A stretch of DNA of 57,981 bases from JAQAZP01 sp032127265 (lineage in GTDB: Bacteria > Acidobacteriota > JAQAZP01): contig JAQAZP010000293.1 in assembly GCA_032127265.1 (NCBI GenBank), positions 1 through 57,981 on the forward strand, in the 5' to 3' direction. This document shows positions 31,984-41,565 of this stretch, piece by piece. The notes under the pieces were generated by a model, which searched no databases, was not told the DNA's origin, and saw only the letters and a list, made by a program, of their open reading frames with translations. Each line of letters begins with the position of its first letter. Position 1 is the stretch's first letter. The position numbers and the translations under genes are program-made.

Positions 31984-33378
31984 TTACTCGAGATAACCGA
32001 GCTGACGCAGGGCCTCCTCGGTCGCCCGGTCCAGTTGCTCACGCTGGCGGCTGGGCAACATCCGTCCGGCCGCGGCATCCAGCCAGCTCTGCAGCAGGCG
32101 GTCCAGCAGAACCGACCGTTCCGGGTCAGAGAGGAGCAGGTCCCGCTCCTCCCCGTAATCCTCGAAGGGGCGGTAGAGGTGGTCCTCGGTGATCGACCAG
32201 TCCTTGCCCGGGTAGGCCTTGATGAATTTGCAGCCATCCAGGGTGACCGCCCGGATCACCCCGCCCACCGCTTCGCTGAACAGTGGTCGATCCGGCCGGA
32301 TATCGGGATCGTCGATGGCCGGCACGAGGCTGATGCCGGAAATTCGCTCCTGCAGCGGAAGATCCAGAAGCCCGAGCAGCGTGGGCAGGATATCCACCGG
32401 ACTGGCCGGCGTTTCCACCTGCAAGCCCGCCGGGAGCCGCCCGGGCCAGCGGATGATCAGAGGCACGTGGAGCACCTGGTTGTACAGGCCTGCATGGCAG
32501 AAGTGGATCCCTTTCTCAGTCATGCTCTCACCGTGATCGGCCACCAGCACCACCAGCGTCTGGCGGTGGATACCGGTCTCCACCAGCAGGTTGAAGAGCT
32601 TTCCGAGCTCGCTGTCGAGATAGGAAATCTCGCCCTTGTACAGGGCGATGATCTTGTCCGGGTCCACCGGCCAGTGCTTCAAGTCCTCTGAGAGGTCCAT
32701 CCACGGGCGGGCCTCCACCGGTTCGAACAGGTCTTCCGGTTCGTACATGGTGTCGAACGGGCGGGGAGGGTCATAGGTCCCGTGGGGGTCGAAGTAGTGC
32801 ACCCAGGCGAAGAACGGCCGCTGAGCCGCGGTACGGATAGCCCGAAAGAGCCGGCGGTTCCGCTCGCCGGCGGTCAGCTCGGTGGGGCCGCAGTTCAGAA
32901 ACAACTCGAAACCCTGCCCGAAATTGGAGTTCTTCGGATTGAGGTGTCTGGCGCTCACCGCGGCCATGGTCTGGTAGCCCTGGCCCTGAAACAGCTCGGC
33001 CAGGGTCACCGCCTGGTCGGCCAGGGGCGTGGTGTTGTCATATACACCATGCTCGGCAGGGTAGAGGCCGGTCATGATCGAGGCGTGGGCCGGGTTCGTG
33101 CACTGGGAGGGCGCGGTGGCGCGCATGAACTGGACGCCCTCACCGGCCAGCCGGTCGATATTCGGGGTGGCCACGTCCGGACTGCCGTAGCAGCCCAGAT
33201 AGTCGGCGCGCAGGGTGTCAATGGTGATCAGCAGCACGTTTGGACGCGGGTCGAGGTCCCGCTGCCCCTCTTCGCGGGCACACCCCGGGACGAGGAACAT
33301 GGCACAGAGCAGCACGGCCAGGCACACCTTGACATATACTCTCCGGGTATCCCACCGTGGCTCGTCTTTACCGGTCAT
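31984..33378 (-). CDS. Sulfatase-superfamily lipoprotein with Thr nucleophile
   Basis: A 464-residue predicted lipoprotein or membrane-anchored enzyme. A signal-like helix ends in VPGC (C33), followed by an alkaline phosphatase-superfamily hydrolase domain with metal-binding NVLLITIDTLRAD (D54) and VVLVADHGES. The nucleophile region is QCTNPAHASIMTG. Thr94, not Cys, aligns with the catalytic residue, and the C-x-P-x-R formylglycine motif is absent. It is therefore more like phosphatases or phosphoglycerol/phosphoethanolamine transferases than a true sulfatase. The ATG at 33378 overlaps the YfhO stop. The stop is TAA. It sits between YfhO and pilA, so a surface or pilin modification role is plausible but unproven. 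Confidence 0.85.
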   Translation of the reverse strand: MTGKDEPRWDTRRVYVKVCLAVLLCAMFLVPGCAREEGQRDLDPRPNVLLITIDTLRADYLGCYGSPDVATPNIDRLAGEGVQFMRATAPSQCTNPAHASIMTGLYPAEHGVYDNTTPLADQAVTLAELFQGQGYQTMAAVSARHLNPKNSNFGQGFELFLNCGPTELTAGERNRRLFRAIRTAAQRPFFAWVHYFDPHGTYDPPRPFDTMYEPEDLFEPVEARPWMDLSEDLKHWPVDPDKIIALYKGEISYLDSELGKLFNLLVETGIHRQTLVVLVADHGESMTEKGIHFCHAGLYNQVLHVPLIIRWPGRLPAGLQVETPASPVDILPTLLGLLDLPLQERISGISLVPAIDDPDIRPDRPLFSEAVGGVIRAVTLDGCKFIKAYPGKDWSITEDHLYRPFEDYGEERDLLLSDPERSVLLDRLLQSWLDAAAGRMLPSRQREQLDRATEEALRQLGYLE

Positions 33379-35894
33379 GGCCCGTTGCTCTCCCCGCTGC
33401 GTCTCGGCGGCAGCGCCGCGGCCAAAATCAACACCAGCGCCAGCAGGATGCCGGCCAGGGAGACCGCCGGCCCGGCCACCCGCCAGCGCGGCCGATAGGA
33501 AAAGGTAACCGTATGCTGGCCCCGGGGCACCTTTACCGCGCGAACCGCCAGGTTGGCCCGCTCGATCAGGGCCGGTACGCCGTCCACCATGGCCAGCCAG
33601 CCGGGAGCAAAGGAATCGGCCAGCACCAGGTACCCCGGAGCCGGACAGGTGAACTCCACCGCCACTTCTCCACCGCCGCGGCGTCGGATCCGGCATGGGG
33701 CATCGCCAAGCTCCTCGGCGGTATCCCCAGCGGTATCATCGGACACCTGCGCCGCCTGCCCCGGGAGGACCACCTCGCTCCGGGGATTGAACGACGGCGA
33801 CACCAGCGCCCGGACCACATCCGGTTCAGTGGCCCGCCGCAGGGCCCGGGGGACCCAGTAGGCACGCGGCAGGCAGGCCCGGTTGACCAGCAGTCGGGCC
33901 TCGATGTTCGAGCCGCCGGACCAGCGGGTCAGCTCCTCGAGCAGCGGATCCTCTGCCACGCGAAACTGCACCAGGTAGCGCACGTTGAACAGACCGAGAA
34001 ACCGGGCGCGCTCGGCGGCAGGGAGCGTGCGGGCCACCCGGGCCGCCTGGACCGCCGGGTCGAGGTAGAGCCCGTCCCAGTTCGGTTCGAAGGCATAGTC
34101 CAGGTCGGCGGTCATGGGAAAGAGGGTCTGCCGCATCCAGTGAAAATGCCAGAGCCGGTCGTTTTCCGGCGCCTGGAGCTGCGCTGAAGGGATGTCCTTC
34201 CCCGAATCGTGGTAGAACCGGAACTCGCCGCCGGTGGATTCCGGCCCCGATTCCCGCGCGACGATGGCCTCCAGCAGAACCGAAGGCGTGGTGAAGAAGT
34301 CGGGCGGCGCCACCGGGTTGAGCCCGCCAAGGGCCATCAGCAGATCAACCGCCAGGAGAAGAAAGAGCGATCCGGCTGCCGTCCGCCGCCACACCCCCCG
34401 GAGAGTGAAACAGAGGACCAGCAGTAGCGCGGACACCAGCCCGAGAGCCAGGCCGCGGAACACGGAGAACTCAATGCCCCGGGCGGCGGATTCCATCGGC
34501 CCCGCCGTCACACCATGGGCCTCGAGCATGGTCCGGAACCCGGGCAGCCAACCGAAAACCTGCGCCAGCAACAGAACGCCGCAGATCAGGGCCACCCCGG
34601 CGAAGAGTATCGCCAGAGCCCTTGTCTGGCGATCCCCGCCCTTGCCGCCGACGCCGTTCCAGGCCAGATCCGTTCCCAGGCCGGCCAACAGGGCCAGGCA
34701 GAACATCGCCGGAAAAAGGAACTTCACCGGGTAGCGGATCATTGACGAACCGGGCAGCAGATTGAACAGCGCCGGGAAAAGCGGTGTGTGCCGCCCCAGG
34801 GAGAGCAGGATGAAGAGCAGCAGACCGGCCCAGAGGACCAGGGCCAGACGTGGACGACTGCCCAGGGGCGCCGCCAGGGCCAGGAGCAGCAATCCGGCTC
34901 CGGTATAGATGGTGAGGATGTAGGGGAAGCTGCCGTCGAACCAGCCGTGACCCCAGAAGTCCCAGAATGAGAGGGCGTGGGGGTCACCGAAGAGGCCCGG
35001 GCAGGCCAGTTCCAGGAGCCGGAAGGGGTGGACCGAGTGACGGGCCGCCTCCTCCAGGGTGAACCCACTCCCCCGGTCGGTCAGGGGAATCAGTTCGGCA
35101 CTGGGCAGCAGCTGCACGGCCGCGATCAGAGCCGCCAGCAGAGCCGCCAGGCAAAGGAACAGCGCAGCGCGGCCGGGGTGGAGCCGGCGCAGCACGAGAC
35201 CGGCCCCGGCAGCCAGCAGCAGCACCCCCGCGGTGAGAAAGAGGTAGACCGGTTCACCGCCAAGAAACTGCAGGGCCAGCGCCAGGCCGGCCCCGGCGGC
35301 CAGACCGGCCGTTCGCCGCCAGGGGATGACCCGCGGCTGCTCCTGCCCGGCGGCACAGCCGGCGAGGAAGAGGTGCAGAACCAGCGGCAGGTAACAGGCC
35401 GAGGCCACCGCGTTGTAAAAATTTCCCAGGGAGAGGGTGAACCCGCTGAAGGCCAGGGCCGCGGCGGCCACCAGCGAGGCCGGCCAGGAAAAGCGGAGAT
35501 AGCGGGCCAGCAGCAGGGTGAACAGGCCGCAGAGAAAGACGTGAAGCACGACGTGAAAGTTGAAGGCGGCATTGAAGGGCAATACCAGGTAGAGCAGGTT
35601 CGATGGATAGAAGACGGTGAAGTTGGGGTCGGCGAGAAAGGGCTGACCGAGGGAGTGGTTGTGGCTCCACCAGGGGAGCCGGCCCTCGGCATTCAGCGAA
35701 GCCAGCCCGATGGTCTTGGCCGGGTGATGAACCCTGAACATGTCACGGTAGTAAAAGGCGCCGCCGGAGAACGCCCCGGGAAAGAAGAGCAGGGCCAGGA
35801 GCAGCAGGAGCAGAACCGCGGCCAGCAGCCGCGCCCCGGCCGGGGCGTCCCGGGCCGGATCCGGCCTCCGGCTCCCTGTGGCGGGTGCAGTCAT
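33375..35894 (-). CDS. YfhO-family polytopic membrane protein
   Basis: An 839-residue membrane protein with a GT-C-like architecture of about 12-13 helices. It starts RLLAAVLLLLLLALLFFPGA and has the conserved first loop YYRDMFRVHHPAKTI and LGQPFLADPNFTVFYPSNLL; a large periplasmic C-terminal domain follows (about residues 560-800) before a final helix. YfhO proteins of Gram-positives are linked to glycosylation of lipoteichoic acid; in diderms their acceptor is unknown. It follows pilR by six bases and overlaps the sulfatase-like gene, so it is part of the pilCSR transcript. Confidence 0.85.
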   Translation of the reverse strand: MTAPATGSRRPDPARDAPAGARLLAAVLLLLLLALLFFPGAFSGGAFYYRDMFRVHHPAKTIGLASLNAEGRLPWWSHNHSLGQPFLADPNFTVFYPSNLLYLVLPFNAAFNFHVVLHVFLCGLFTLLLARYLRFSWPASLVAAAALAFSGFTLSLGNFYNAVASACYLPLVLHLFLAGCAAGQEQPRVIPWRRTAGLAAGAGLALALQFLGGEPVYLFLTAGVLLLAAGAGLVLRRLHPGRAALFLCLAALLAALIAAVQLLPSAELIPLTDRGSGFTLEEAARHSVHPFRLLELACPGLFGDPHALSFWDFWGHGWFDGSFPYILTIYTGAGLLLLALAAPLGSRPRLALVLWAGLLLFILLSLGRHTPLFPALFNLLPGSSMIRYPVKFLFPAMFCLALLAGLGTDLAWNGVGGKGGDRQTRALAILFAGVALICGVLLLAQVFGWLPGFRTMLEAHGVTAGPMESAARGIEFSVFRGLALGLVSALLLVLCFTLRGVWRRTAAGSLFLLLAVDLLMALGGLNPVAPPDFFTTPSVLLEAIVARESGPESTGGEFRFYHDSGKDIPSAQLQAPENDRLWHFHWMRQTLFPMTADLDYAFEPNWDGLYLDPAVQAARVARTLPAAERARFLGLFNVRYLVQFRVAEDPLLEELTRWSGGSNIEARLLVNRACLPRAYWVPRALRRATEPDVVRALVSPSFNPRSEVVLPGQAAQVSDDTAGDTAEELGDAPCRIRRRGGGEVAVEFTCPAPGYLVLADSFAPGWLAMVDGVPALIERANLAVRAVKVPRGQHTVTFSYRPRWRVAGPAVSLAGILLALVLILAAALPPRRSGESNGP

Positions 35895-35900
35895 CGGCGC

Positions 35901-37316
35901 TCAGCTCCCCCCGGGGCCTGCGGTTTCGGCCCCGCCCCCTTTCAGTTCGTATTTTTTCACGTAGTAGCGCAGCGACCTGAAACTCATCCCCAGCAGGACC
36001 GCGGCACGGGTCATGTTGCCCCCGGCCTGGTTCAGCGCCTGAATGATGAACCGTTTTTCGATGTCGCGGAGATAGTCCTCGATGACAAAGCCCTCCTCCG
36101 GGATCTCACCGGGCATGGGCGGCAAGGGGCCGGAGGGGGCGGCGGCGAGGGCGGAAAAGTTTTCGGGCATGATCATCTCGCTGGTCTCCAGGGCCACCGC
36201 CCGCTCCATCACATTCTCCAGTTCGCGGATGTTTCCCGGCCAGCGGTGTTCCCTGAGCAGCCGCATCCCCTCCCGGGACACCGATTTGATGGACCGCCCC
36301 ATCTCGCCGGTCAGCCGGGCGAGAAAGTGTTCGGCCAGCAGGGGGATGTCATCAGGCCGCTCGCGGAGGGGGGCGAGGTGGATGCGGATGACGTTGATCC
36401 GGTAGAACAGGTCCTCGCGGAATTCGCCCTCCTCCACCATCAGCTCCAGATCGCGGTTGGTGGTACAGATAAGCCGCACATCCACCAGGATCTCGTCCAA
36501 CCCGCCAATGCGGCGTATCGACCGCTCCTGCAGTGCCCGGAGAAGTTTGGCCTGCATCCCCACGGGCATTTCGCCGATCTCGTCGAGGAGCAGCGTACCG
36601 CCGTGGGCCATCTCGAAAAGCCCCTTCTTGTTCACCACCGCCCCGGTGAACGATCCCTTGACGTGGCCAAAGAGTTCACTCTCCAGCAGCTCTGACGGCA
36701 TGGCCGCACAGTTGACCGAGACAAAGGGCTTGTCATAGCGCGGACTGGTCTGGTGGATCGCCCGTGCGGCCAGTTCCTTCCCGGTGCCCGACTCGCCGGT
36801 GACCAACATGCTGGACTGGGTCCGGGAGATCTTCTTGATCAGGGCGAAAAGCTGCAGCATCTGCTCGCTGACCCCGATCATGCCTGCCAGGCCGTCGGCA
36901 TCCTTCAGCTGGCGGCGCAGATGGATGTTCTCGGTGGTCAGACGCTTCTTTTCCAGTGCGTTGGAGATGATGTTCTTCAGCTCGTCCACATTGAACGGCT
37001 TCATCACGTAATCGTAAGCCCCGAGCTTCAGCGCCTCGATGGCCGTCTTGGCGGAGGCATAGGCGGTGATCATGATCACCGGTGTCCCCGGCTGGCGGTC
37101 ACGCACTTCGCGCAGCACACCGATCCCGTCGAGGTTGGGCAGGTTGAGGTCGGTGATCACCGCGTCGAACTCCTGGGAGGAGAGCTTTTTCACCGCGTCC
37201 TCCCCCGAACCCGAACAGATCGGAGAGTAGCCTTCCTTCTTCAGCATGATGGAAAGAAACTCCTGCATGCTCAGCTCATCGTCCACCACCAGGAGTTTCG
37301 GCGCGTCCTCTTTCAT
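35901..37316 (-). CDS. pilR: Type IV pilus response regulator PilR
   Basis: A 471-residue sigma-54 activator. The receiver domain has D56 in VITDLNLPNLDG; the AAA+ domain has GESGTGKE, the sigma-54 loop VKGSFTGA (Ser in place of the usual Ala, a common variant) and GGTLLLDEIGEMP; a Fis-type helix-turn-helix (RAAVLLGMSFRSLRYYVKKY) ends it. The ATG at 37316 overlaps the pilS stop (ATGA), so GTG at 37328 is unlikely. It should activate pilA through the sigma-54 promoter at 31784-31798. Confidence 0.95.
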   Translation of the reverse strand: MKEDAPKLLVVDDELSMQEFLSIMLKKEGYSPICSGSGEDAVKKLSSQEFDAVITDLNLPNLDGIGVLREVRDRQPGTPVIMITAYASAKTAIEALKLGAYDYVMKPFNVDELKNIISNALEKKRLTTENIHLRRQLKDADGLAGMIGVSEQMLQLFALIKKISRTQSSMLVTGESGTGKELAARAIHQTSPRYDKPFVSVNCAAMPSELLESELFGHVKGSFTGAVVNKKGLFEMAHGGTLLLDEIGEMPVGMQAKLLRALQERSIRRIGGLDEILVDVRLICTTNRDLELMVEEGEFREDLFYRINVIRIHLAPLRERPDDIPLLAEHFLARLTGEMGRSIKSVSREGMRLLREHRWPGNIRELENVMERAVALETSEMIMPENFSALAAAPSGPLPPMPGEIPEEGFVIEDYLRDIEKRFIIQALNQAGGNMTRAAVLLGMSFRSLRYYVKKYELKGGGAETAGPGGS

Positions 37317-39100
37317 CCCCGGCCCCACTTCAGTTGTGCTCCCCCCGGTTCCGGGGAAATTTTTCCGATCTCGGCGGTGAGCGGCACACCGGGTTCTCTT
37401 CCCGGGGAGCGCTCCGCGGGAGGACCCAGCGGTCTTCCGGAAACGGAGAGTACGATGCGCACCGTGGCCCCTCCCTCCGCCCGGTTGCCAATGGAGATCC
37501 GGCCCCCGTGGGCCTGGACGATGCGGTAGACGATGGCCAGCCCCAGGCCGGTGCCCCGGCGGAATTTTCCGGCAAAGGGCCGGAAGACCTGGCGTTTGGA
37601 GTCCTCGAGAAAACCGTGGCCCTGGTCGACGAACTCCAGGGTCAGCTGGTCACCCTGCGGCGGAGTCAGCCGGATGGTCAGCCGGCCACCGTCGGCCATG
37701 GCTTTCAGCGCGTTGCGGCTCAGGTTCCAGACCACCTGGCGCAACCGGTCGTCGTCGGCCCGCAGGCTCACATCTTCCGCAGGCAGGTCCACCTCGATCC
37801 GGTGGCCGGAAAGCAGTTCATCGCTGTTGCCCAGCAGGGTGGCGGTGTCCCGCACCATTTCCGAGAGGTTCACTTCCTGCAGCACCAGGGGCGCCGGCCG
37901 GGCAAAACTGAGGAACTCCTGGATGCTGCGGTCCAGCCGGGCCGATTCGCGCTGGATGATGGCCAGCAGGTGGCGGTGCTCGTCCCCGGCCGCGGCGTCG
38001 GCGCTGAGCATCTGCACCGAGCCGGAGATGGAGGCCAGCGGATTGCGTATCTCGTGGGCCACGTCGGCGGCCATCTCCCCCACCACGGCCAGCCGGTCCC
38101 GGGTCCGCAGGTCCTCTTCCAGTTTCCGCATTTCGGTGAGGTCCTGGAAAATAATGATGTAGCCCAGCGGGGTTCCTTCCTTGTCCCGCAGCAGCGAGGT
38201 GCTGACCCCCACCGGGATGATCACCCCGTCCCGGCGGGTCACCTTGAGGTCGAAACGGTAGAGCCGGCGACGGGACAGCTTGCGGTTGATCAGTCCGAGA
38301 TACCTCCGGGGAAAGCCGAGCAGCTGCAGGATATCCTGCCCCATCAACTCCGCCTCGGCGTAGCGGGTGAGCCCCAGGGCCACCTCGTTGACCTTGGTGA
38401 TTCGCCCTTCGAGGTCGAGGGTGATCAAACCGCTGCTCATGGAGTCGATCACCAACTCGTTGTAAACCTGCAGGTCGGCCAGGTGACCGCGCTGCTCCTC
38501 GAGGATGCTGCCGGTGCGCCTGAGGTTCTCGGAAAGGTAGCTGACCAGGAAGGCCACCGCGTAAAAGGCGAAGAAGTGGAGAAAAATACTGTAGTAGTGC
38601 GAGTAGACCGAGGCCGCCGGGACACCCACCGCCCCGCCCGCGGGAAGCAGGCCGAGATACTGCAGATCCACCAGGGTGCCGTAGGCGATACCGCAGACCG
38701 AGGCGAGGATGAATCCGCCGCGGCGATAGAGCATGATCACGGCGGTGATGATGGTCAGCAGGTAGAGGAAGCTGAAGGGGGAGGCAATGCCCCCGGTGTA
38801 ATAGACCAGGCCGGTGACCAGACCGGCGTCGCCGAGCAGCTGCAGGTAGACAAACAGTCTGGAGCGGCCGGCCTTGCCCAGCAGCAGCAGGTAGAGGATG
38901 CTCAGCCCGTAAGTGATCCCGGAGAGAGTGTAGATGAAGTCAAAGGAGAGAACCGCGCCCCCTTCCGGGGATAGCTGAATCGCGAACAGGGTCCCCATCA
39001 AGGTGGTGACGATGACGACCCTGAAGACGATCAGCCGTACGATTTGCCGCTGGATTGTCCTTTGCCTCATGAGGGGATGATAAACCGATGCCGCGGCCAT
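37313..39100 (-). CDS. pilS: Type IV pilus sensor kinase PilS
   Basis: A 595-residue kinase. Six hydrophobic helices occupy residues about 20-190, as in PilS of Pseudomonas. A PAS domain (about 215-330) is followed by HisKA with His in DVAHEIRNPLASISGS and HATPase with WNLSRNALKAM, VDQGHGF and GTGLGLAIVYR. PilS in Pseudomonas senses PilA in the membrane, and the same is likely here. The ATG at 39100 and ATG 39070 are both possible and neither has a good ribosome site. It overlaps pilR by four bases. Confidence 0.93.
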   Translation of the reverse strand: MAAASVYHPLMRQRTIQRQIVRLIVFRVVIVTTLMGTLFAIQLSPEGGAVLSFDFIYTLSGITYGLSILYLLLLGKAGRSRLFVYLQLLGDAGLVTGLVYYTGGIASPFSFLYLLTIITAVIMLYRRGGFILASVCGIAYGTLVDLQYLGLLPAGGAVGVPAASVYSHYYSIFLHFFAFYAVAFLVSYLSENLRRTGSILEEQRGHLADLQVYNELVIDSMSSGLITLDLEGRITKVNEVALGLTRYAEAELMGQDILQLLGFPRRYLGLINRKLSRRRLYRFDLKVTRRDGVIIPVGVSTSLLRDKEGTPLGYIIIFQDLTEMRKLEEDLRTRDRLAVVGEMAADVAHEIRNPLASISGSVQMLSADAAAGDEHRHLLAIIQRESARLDRSIQEFLSFARPAPLVLQEVNLSEMVRDTATLLGNSDELLSGHRIEVDLPAEDVSLRADDDRLRQVVWNLSRNALKAMADGGRLTIRLTPPQGDQLTLEFVDQGHGFLEDSKRQVFRPFAGKFRRGTGLGLAIVYRIVQAHGGRISIGNRAEGGATVRIVLSVSGRPLGPPAERSPGREPGVPLTAEIGKISPEPGGAQLKWGRG

Positions 39101-39123
39101 GAAAAGGGCCGCGGCATCTCAAG

Positions 39124-40326
39124 TCAACCTATTTTGCTCATCAGGCTGAACAGCGGCATATACATCGCCACCACGATACCGCCGATTATCGTGCCGAGAA
39201 CAAAGATCATTATGGGCTCGAGCAGGGAGACCAGGTTGTCCACCGCGGTGTCCACCTCCTCCTCGTAAAAGTCGGCGATCTTGGCCAGCATGGCGTCCAG
39301 GGCGCCGGTCTGCTCACCAACTGCGATCATCTGCACCACCATTGGCGGAAAGACATCGGTCTCCTTGAGCGGCTCGGCAATGGTTTTACCGCCCTCGATG
39401 CTCTTGCGCGTGGCCATGATGGCGTCCTCCACCACGGCGTTACCCGCGGTGCGGGCAGTGATCTCCAGGGCTTCGAGGATCGGCACCCCGCTGGAGATCA
39501 GGGTCCCCTGGGTGCGGCAGAAGCGGGCCACCGAAATCTTGCGGATCAACATCCCCATCACCGGCATCTTCAGCGCCAGCCCGTCCAGAACGCGCCGGCC
39601 GCGATAGGTCTTGTGGTAGCGGTTGAGGCCGACGATCCCGGCGATCACCCCACCGATGATGAAGACAATATACCGACCGACAAAGTTACTCATCACCACC
39701 ACGATCCGGGTGGGCAGCGGCAGTTCGGCGTCGAGCCCCTTGAACAGGGTGTCAAAGGTGGGAATGACCTTCCAGAGGATGATGATCACCACCACCACGG
39801 CAATGGAAATCACCGAGATGGGATAGATCATCGCCGAGCGGATCCGCTTCTTCAGCTTCACCGACTTTTCGATGTAATCGGCCAGGCGCTGGAGAATGGT
39901 GTCCAGGATACCGCCTGATTCACCGGCGGCCACCATGTTGCAGTAGAGGTTGTTGAACACTTTCTCGTGCTTGCGCAGCGAATCAGCGAGGGACGAACCG
40001 CCCTCCACATCCTGGCGGGTGCCGTCCAGAGCGCGCTGGAACGCACGGTTTTCCTGCTGCATGGCCAGCACCTCCAGGCACTGGACCAGCGGCAGACCGG
40101 CGTCGATCATCACCGAGAACTGGCGGGTGAAGATGGCGATCTCTTTCTGAGAAACCCCCTTGCCGAACAGCGGGAGCTTGAGCTCCCGGCCCTTCTCCTT
40201 GACTTCGGTGACCAGAATCTGCTGCTTGCGCAGGGCACTGATCACGGCCGTCTTGTTGTCCGCGGCCATCAGTCCGTCCCTGACATTGCCGCTCCGATCA
40301 CGCCCTTTCCAGGTGAAGTTTGCCAT
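39124..40326 (-). CDS. pilC: Pilus inner-membrane platform protein PilC
   Basis: A 400-residue polytopic protein of the GspF/PilC family with two repeated T2SSF domains (about 70-195 and 275-400). Each has helix-forming sequence with FTRQFSVMIDAGLPLVQCLEVL or FCRTQGTLISSGVPILEALEI, and three membrane helices in total. It links the motor ATPases to the growing pilus. The ATG at 40326 begins MANFTWKGRDRSG, typical for the family. It lies in the usual pilB-pilT-pilC order. Confidence 0.96.
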   Translation of the reverse strand: MANFTWKGRDRSGNVRDGLMAADNKTAVISALRKQQILVTEVKEKGRELKLPLFGKGVSQKEIAIFTRQFSVMIDAGLPLVQCLEVLAMQQENRAFQRALDGTRQDVEGGSSLADSLRKHEKVFNNLYCNMVAAGESGGILDTILQRLADYIEKSVKLKKRIRSAMIYPISVISIAVVVVIIILWKVIPTFDTLFKGLDAELPLPTRIVVVMSNFVGRYIVFIIGGVIAGIVGLNRYHKTYRGRRVLDGLALKMPVMGMLIRKISVARFCRTQGTLISSGVPILEALEITARTAGNAVVEDAIMATRKSIEGGKTIAEPLKETDVFPPMVVQMIAVGEQTGALDAMLAKIADFYEEEVDTAVDNLVSLLEPIMIFVLGTIIGGIVVAMYMPLFSLMSKIG

Positions 40327-40422
40327 GGTCGTTCTCGCTTTTCTTTCGCCGGCCGCCTTTTCGGCGCGGGCCGGAACCAATTGCTGCGGCTGTCAGACTG
40401 CTTCGCTTCGTCCCGGCGCCAC

Positions 40423-41565
40423 TTACCGCCGGGCCGCCCCCCCCCCAGGGCCGCCGGGCCCCGCGGGCACCGCCGTGGGCTGAGTGATCAGCCCCGCGCC
40501 GCGATTGATCATTTCCTGCAACTCCTCCCTGTTGGAGGAGACATTCAAAGCCGTCTTGATCGTTATCTTTTTCCGGAAATAGAGCGTGGCCAGTGCCTGG
40601 TTGAAAGTCTGCATCCCGTGTGTCGACTGCCCGGTCTGCATCGACGAATAGATCTGGTGCACCTTGTCCTCACGGATCAGGTTGCGGATCGCCGGGGTGG
40701 GAATCAGCACTTCCATGGCCAGTACCCGGCCAGCGGCAGCAGCGCGCGGCAGCAGGGTCTGGCACATGATGCCTTCCAACACGAAGGAAAGCTGGGCCCT
40801 GATCTGCGGCTGCTGGTGCGCCGGGAACACATCGATGATCCGGTTGATGGTCTGCGCCGCGGTGTTGGTATGCAGCGTGGCAAAGGTCAGGTGGCCGGTT
40901 TCGGCAATCCGCAGGGCCGACTCCACGGTCTCCAGGTCCCGCATCTCACCGATCAGCACGACGTCCGGGTCCTGCCGGAGCACCGAGCGCAGGGCGTTGG
41001 GAAAGGAGTGGGTGTCGGAGTGCAGTTCCCGCTGGTTGACGATACAGGATTTGTGCGGATGGAGGTATTCCACCGGGTCCTCGATGGTGACGATGTGCTG
41101 GTGCCGTTCCCGGTTGACCTTGTCCAGCATCGCCGCCAGGGTGGTGGACTTGCCGCTTCCGGTGGGTCCGGTGACCAGCACCAGGCCGCGCGGCTTGTCG
41201 CAGACCTTGCTGATGACCTTGGGCAGCCCCAGTTCCTGAAATGTCGGGCATTCCCAGGGGATCATGCGGAAGGCCGCGGCCACCGATCCACGCTGGTTGA
41301 AGATGTTGGCCCGGAAACGGGCCAGCCCCTTGATGCCGAAGGAGAGGTCGATCTCCATATCCTCCTCGAGACGGTGCTTCTGCGCATCGGTGAGCACGCT
41401 GTATGCCAGTTTCTTCGTCTCGGTCGAAGAGAGCTGGGGCATCTTCAGCGGGATCAGCATGCCGTCCACCCTGATCTGCGGAGGGGAATTGGCCGTGATG
41501 TGAAGGTCGGACCCACCACTCATGTCGATCATGGCCTTCAACAGCTGCTGTAATGTTATCTCCAC
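40423..41565 (-). CDS. pilT: Pilus retraction ATPase PilT
   Basis: A 380-residue hexameric motor. Walker A is GPTGSGKSTT, Walker B is DPDVVLIGEMRDLE, the His box is TGHLTFATLHTN, and the C-terminal retraction motif AIRNLIRE is intact. The length is slightly above the usual 345-360 because of a Gly/Pro/Ala tail. A run of ten G residues (coding strand, 40437-40446) lies at the 3' end of the frame, 12 bp before the TAA stop. The ATG at 41565 is the family start. Confidence 0.97.
   Translation of the reverse strand: MEITLQQLLKAMIDMSGGSDLHITANSPPQIRVDGMLIPLKMPQLSSTETKKLAYSVLTDAQKHRLEEDMEIDLSFGIKGLARFRANIFNQRGSVAAAFRMIPWECPTFQELGLPKVISKVCDKPRGLVLVTGPTGSGKSTTLAAMLDKVNRERHQHIVTIEDPVEYLHPHKSCIVNQRELHSDTHSFPNALRSVLRQDPDVVLIGEMRDLETVESALRIAETGHLTFATLHTNTAAQTINRIIDVFPAHQQPQIRAQLSFVLEGIMCQTLLPRAAAAGRVLAMEVLIPTPAIRNLIREDKVHQIYSSMQTGQSTHGMQTFNQALATLYFRKKITIKTALNVSSNREELQEMINRGAGLITQPTAVPAGPGGPGGGAARR

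Noticed and set aside
31984..33378. True sulfatase with formylglycine
   Set aside because: The required C-x-P-x-R motif is absent. The nucleophile position is Thr94, and Cys93 is offset by one residue.
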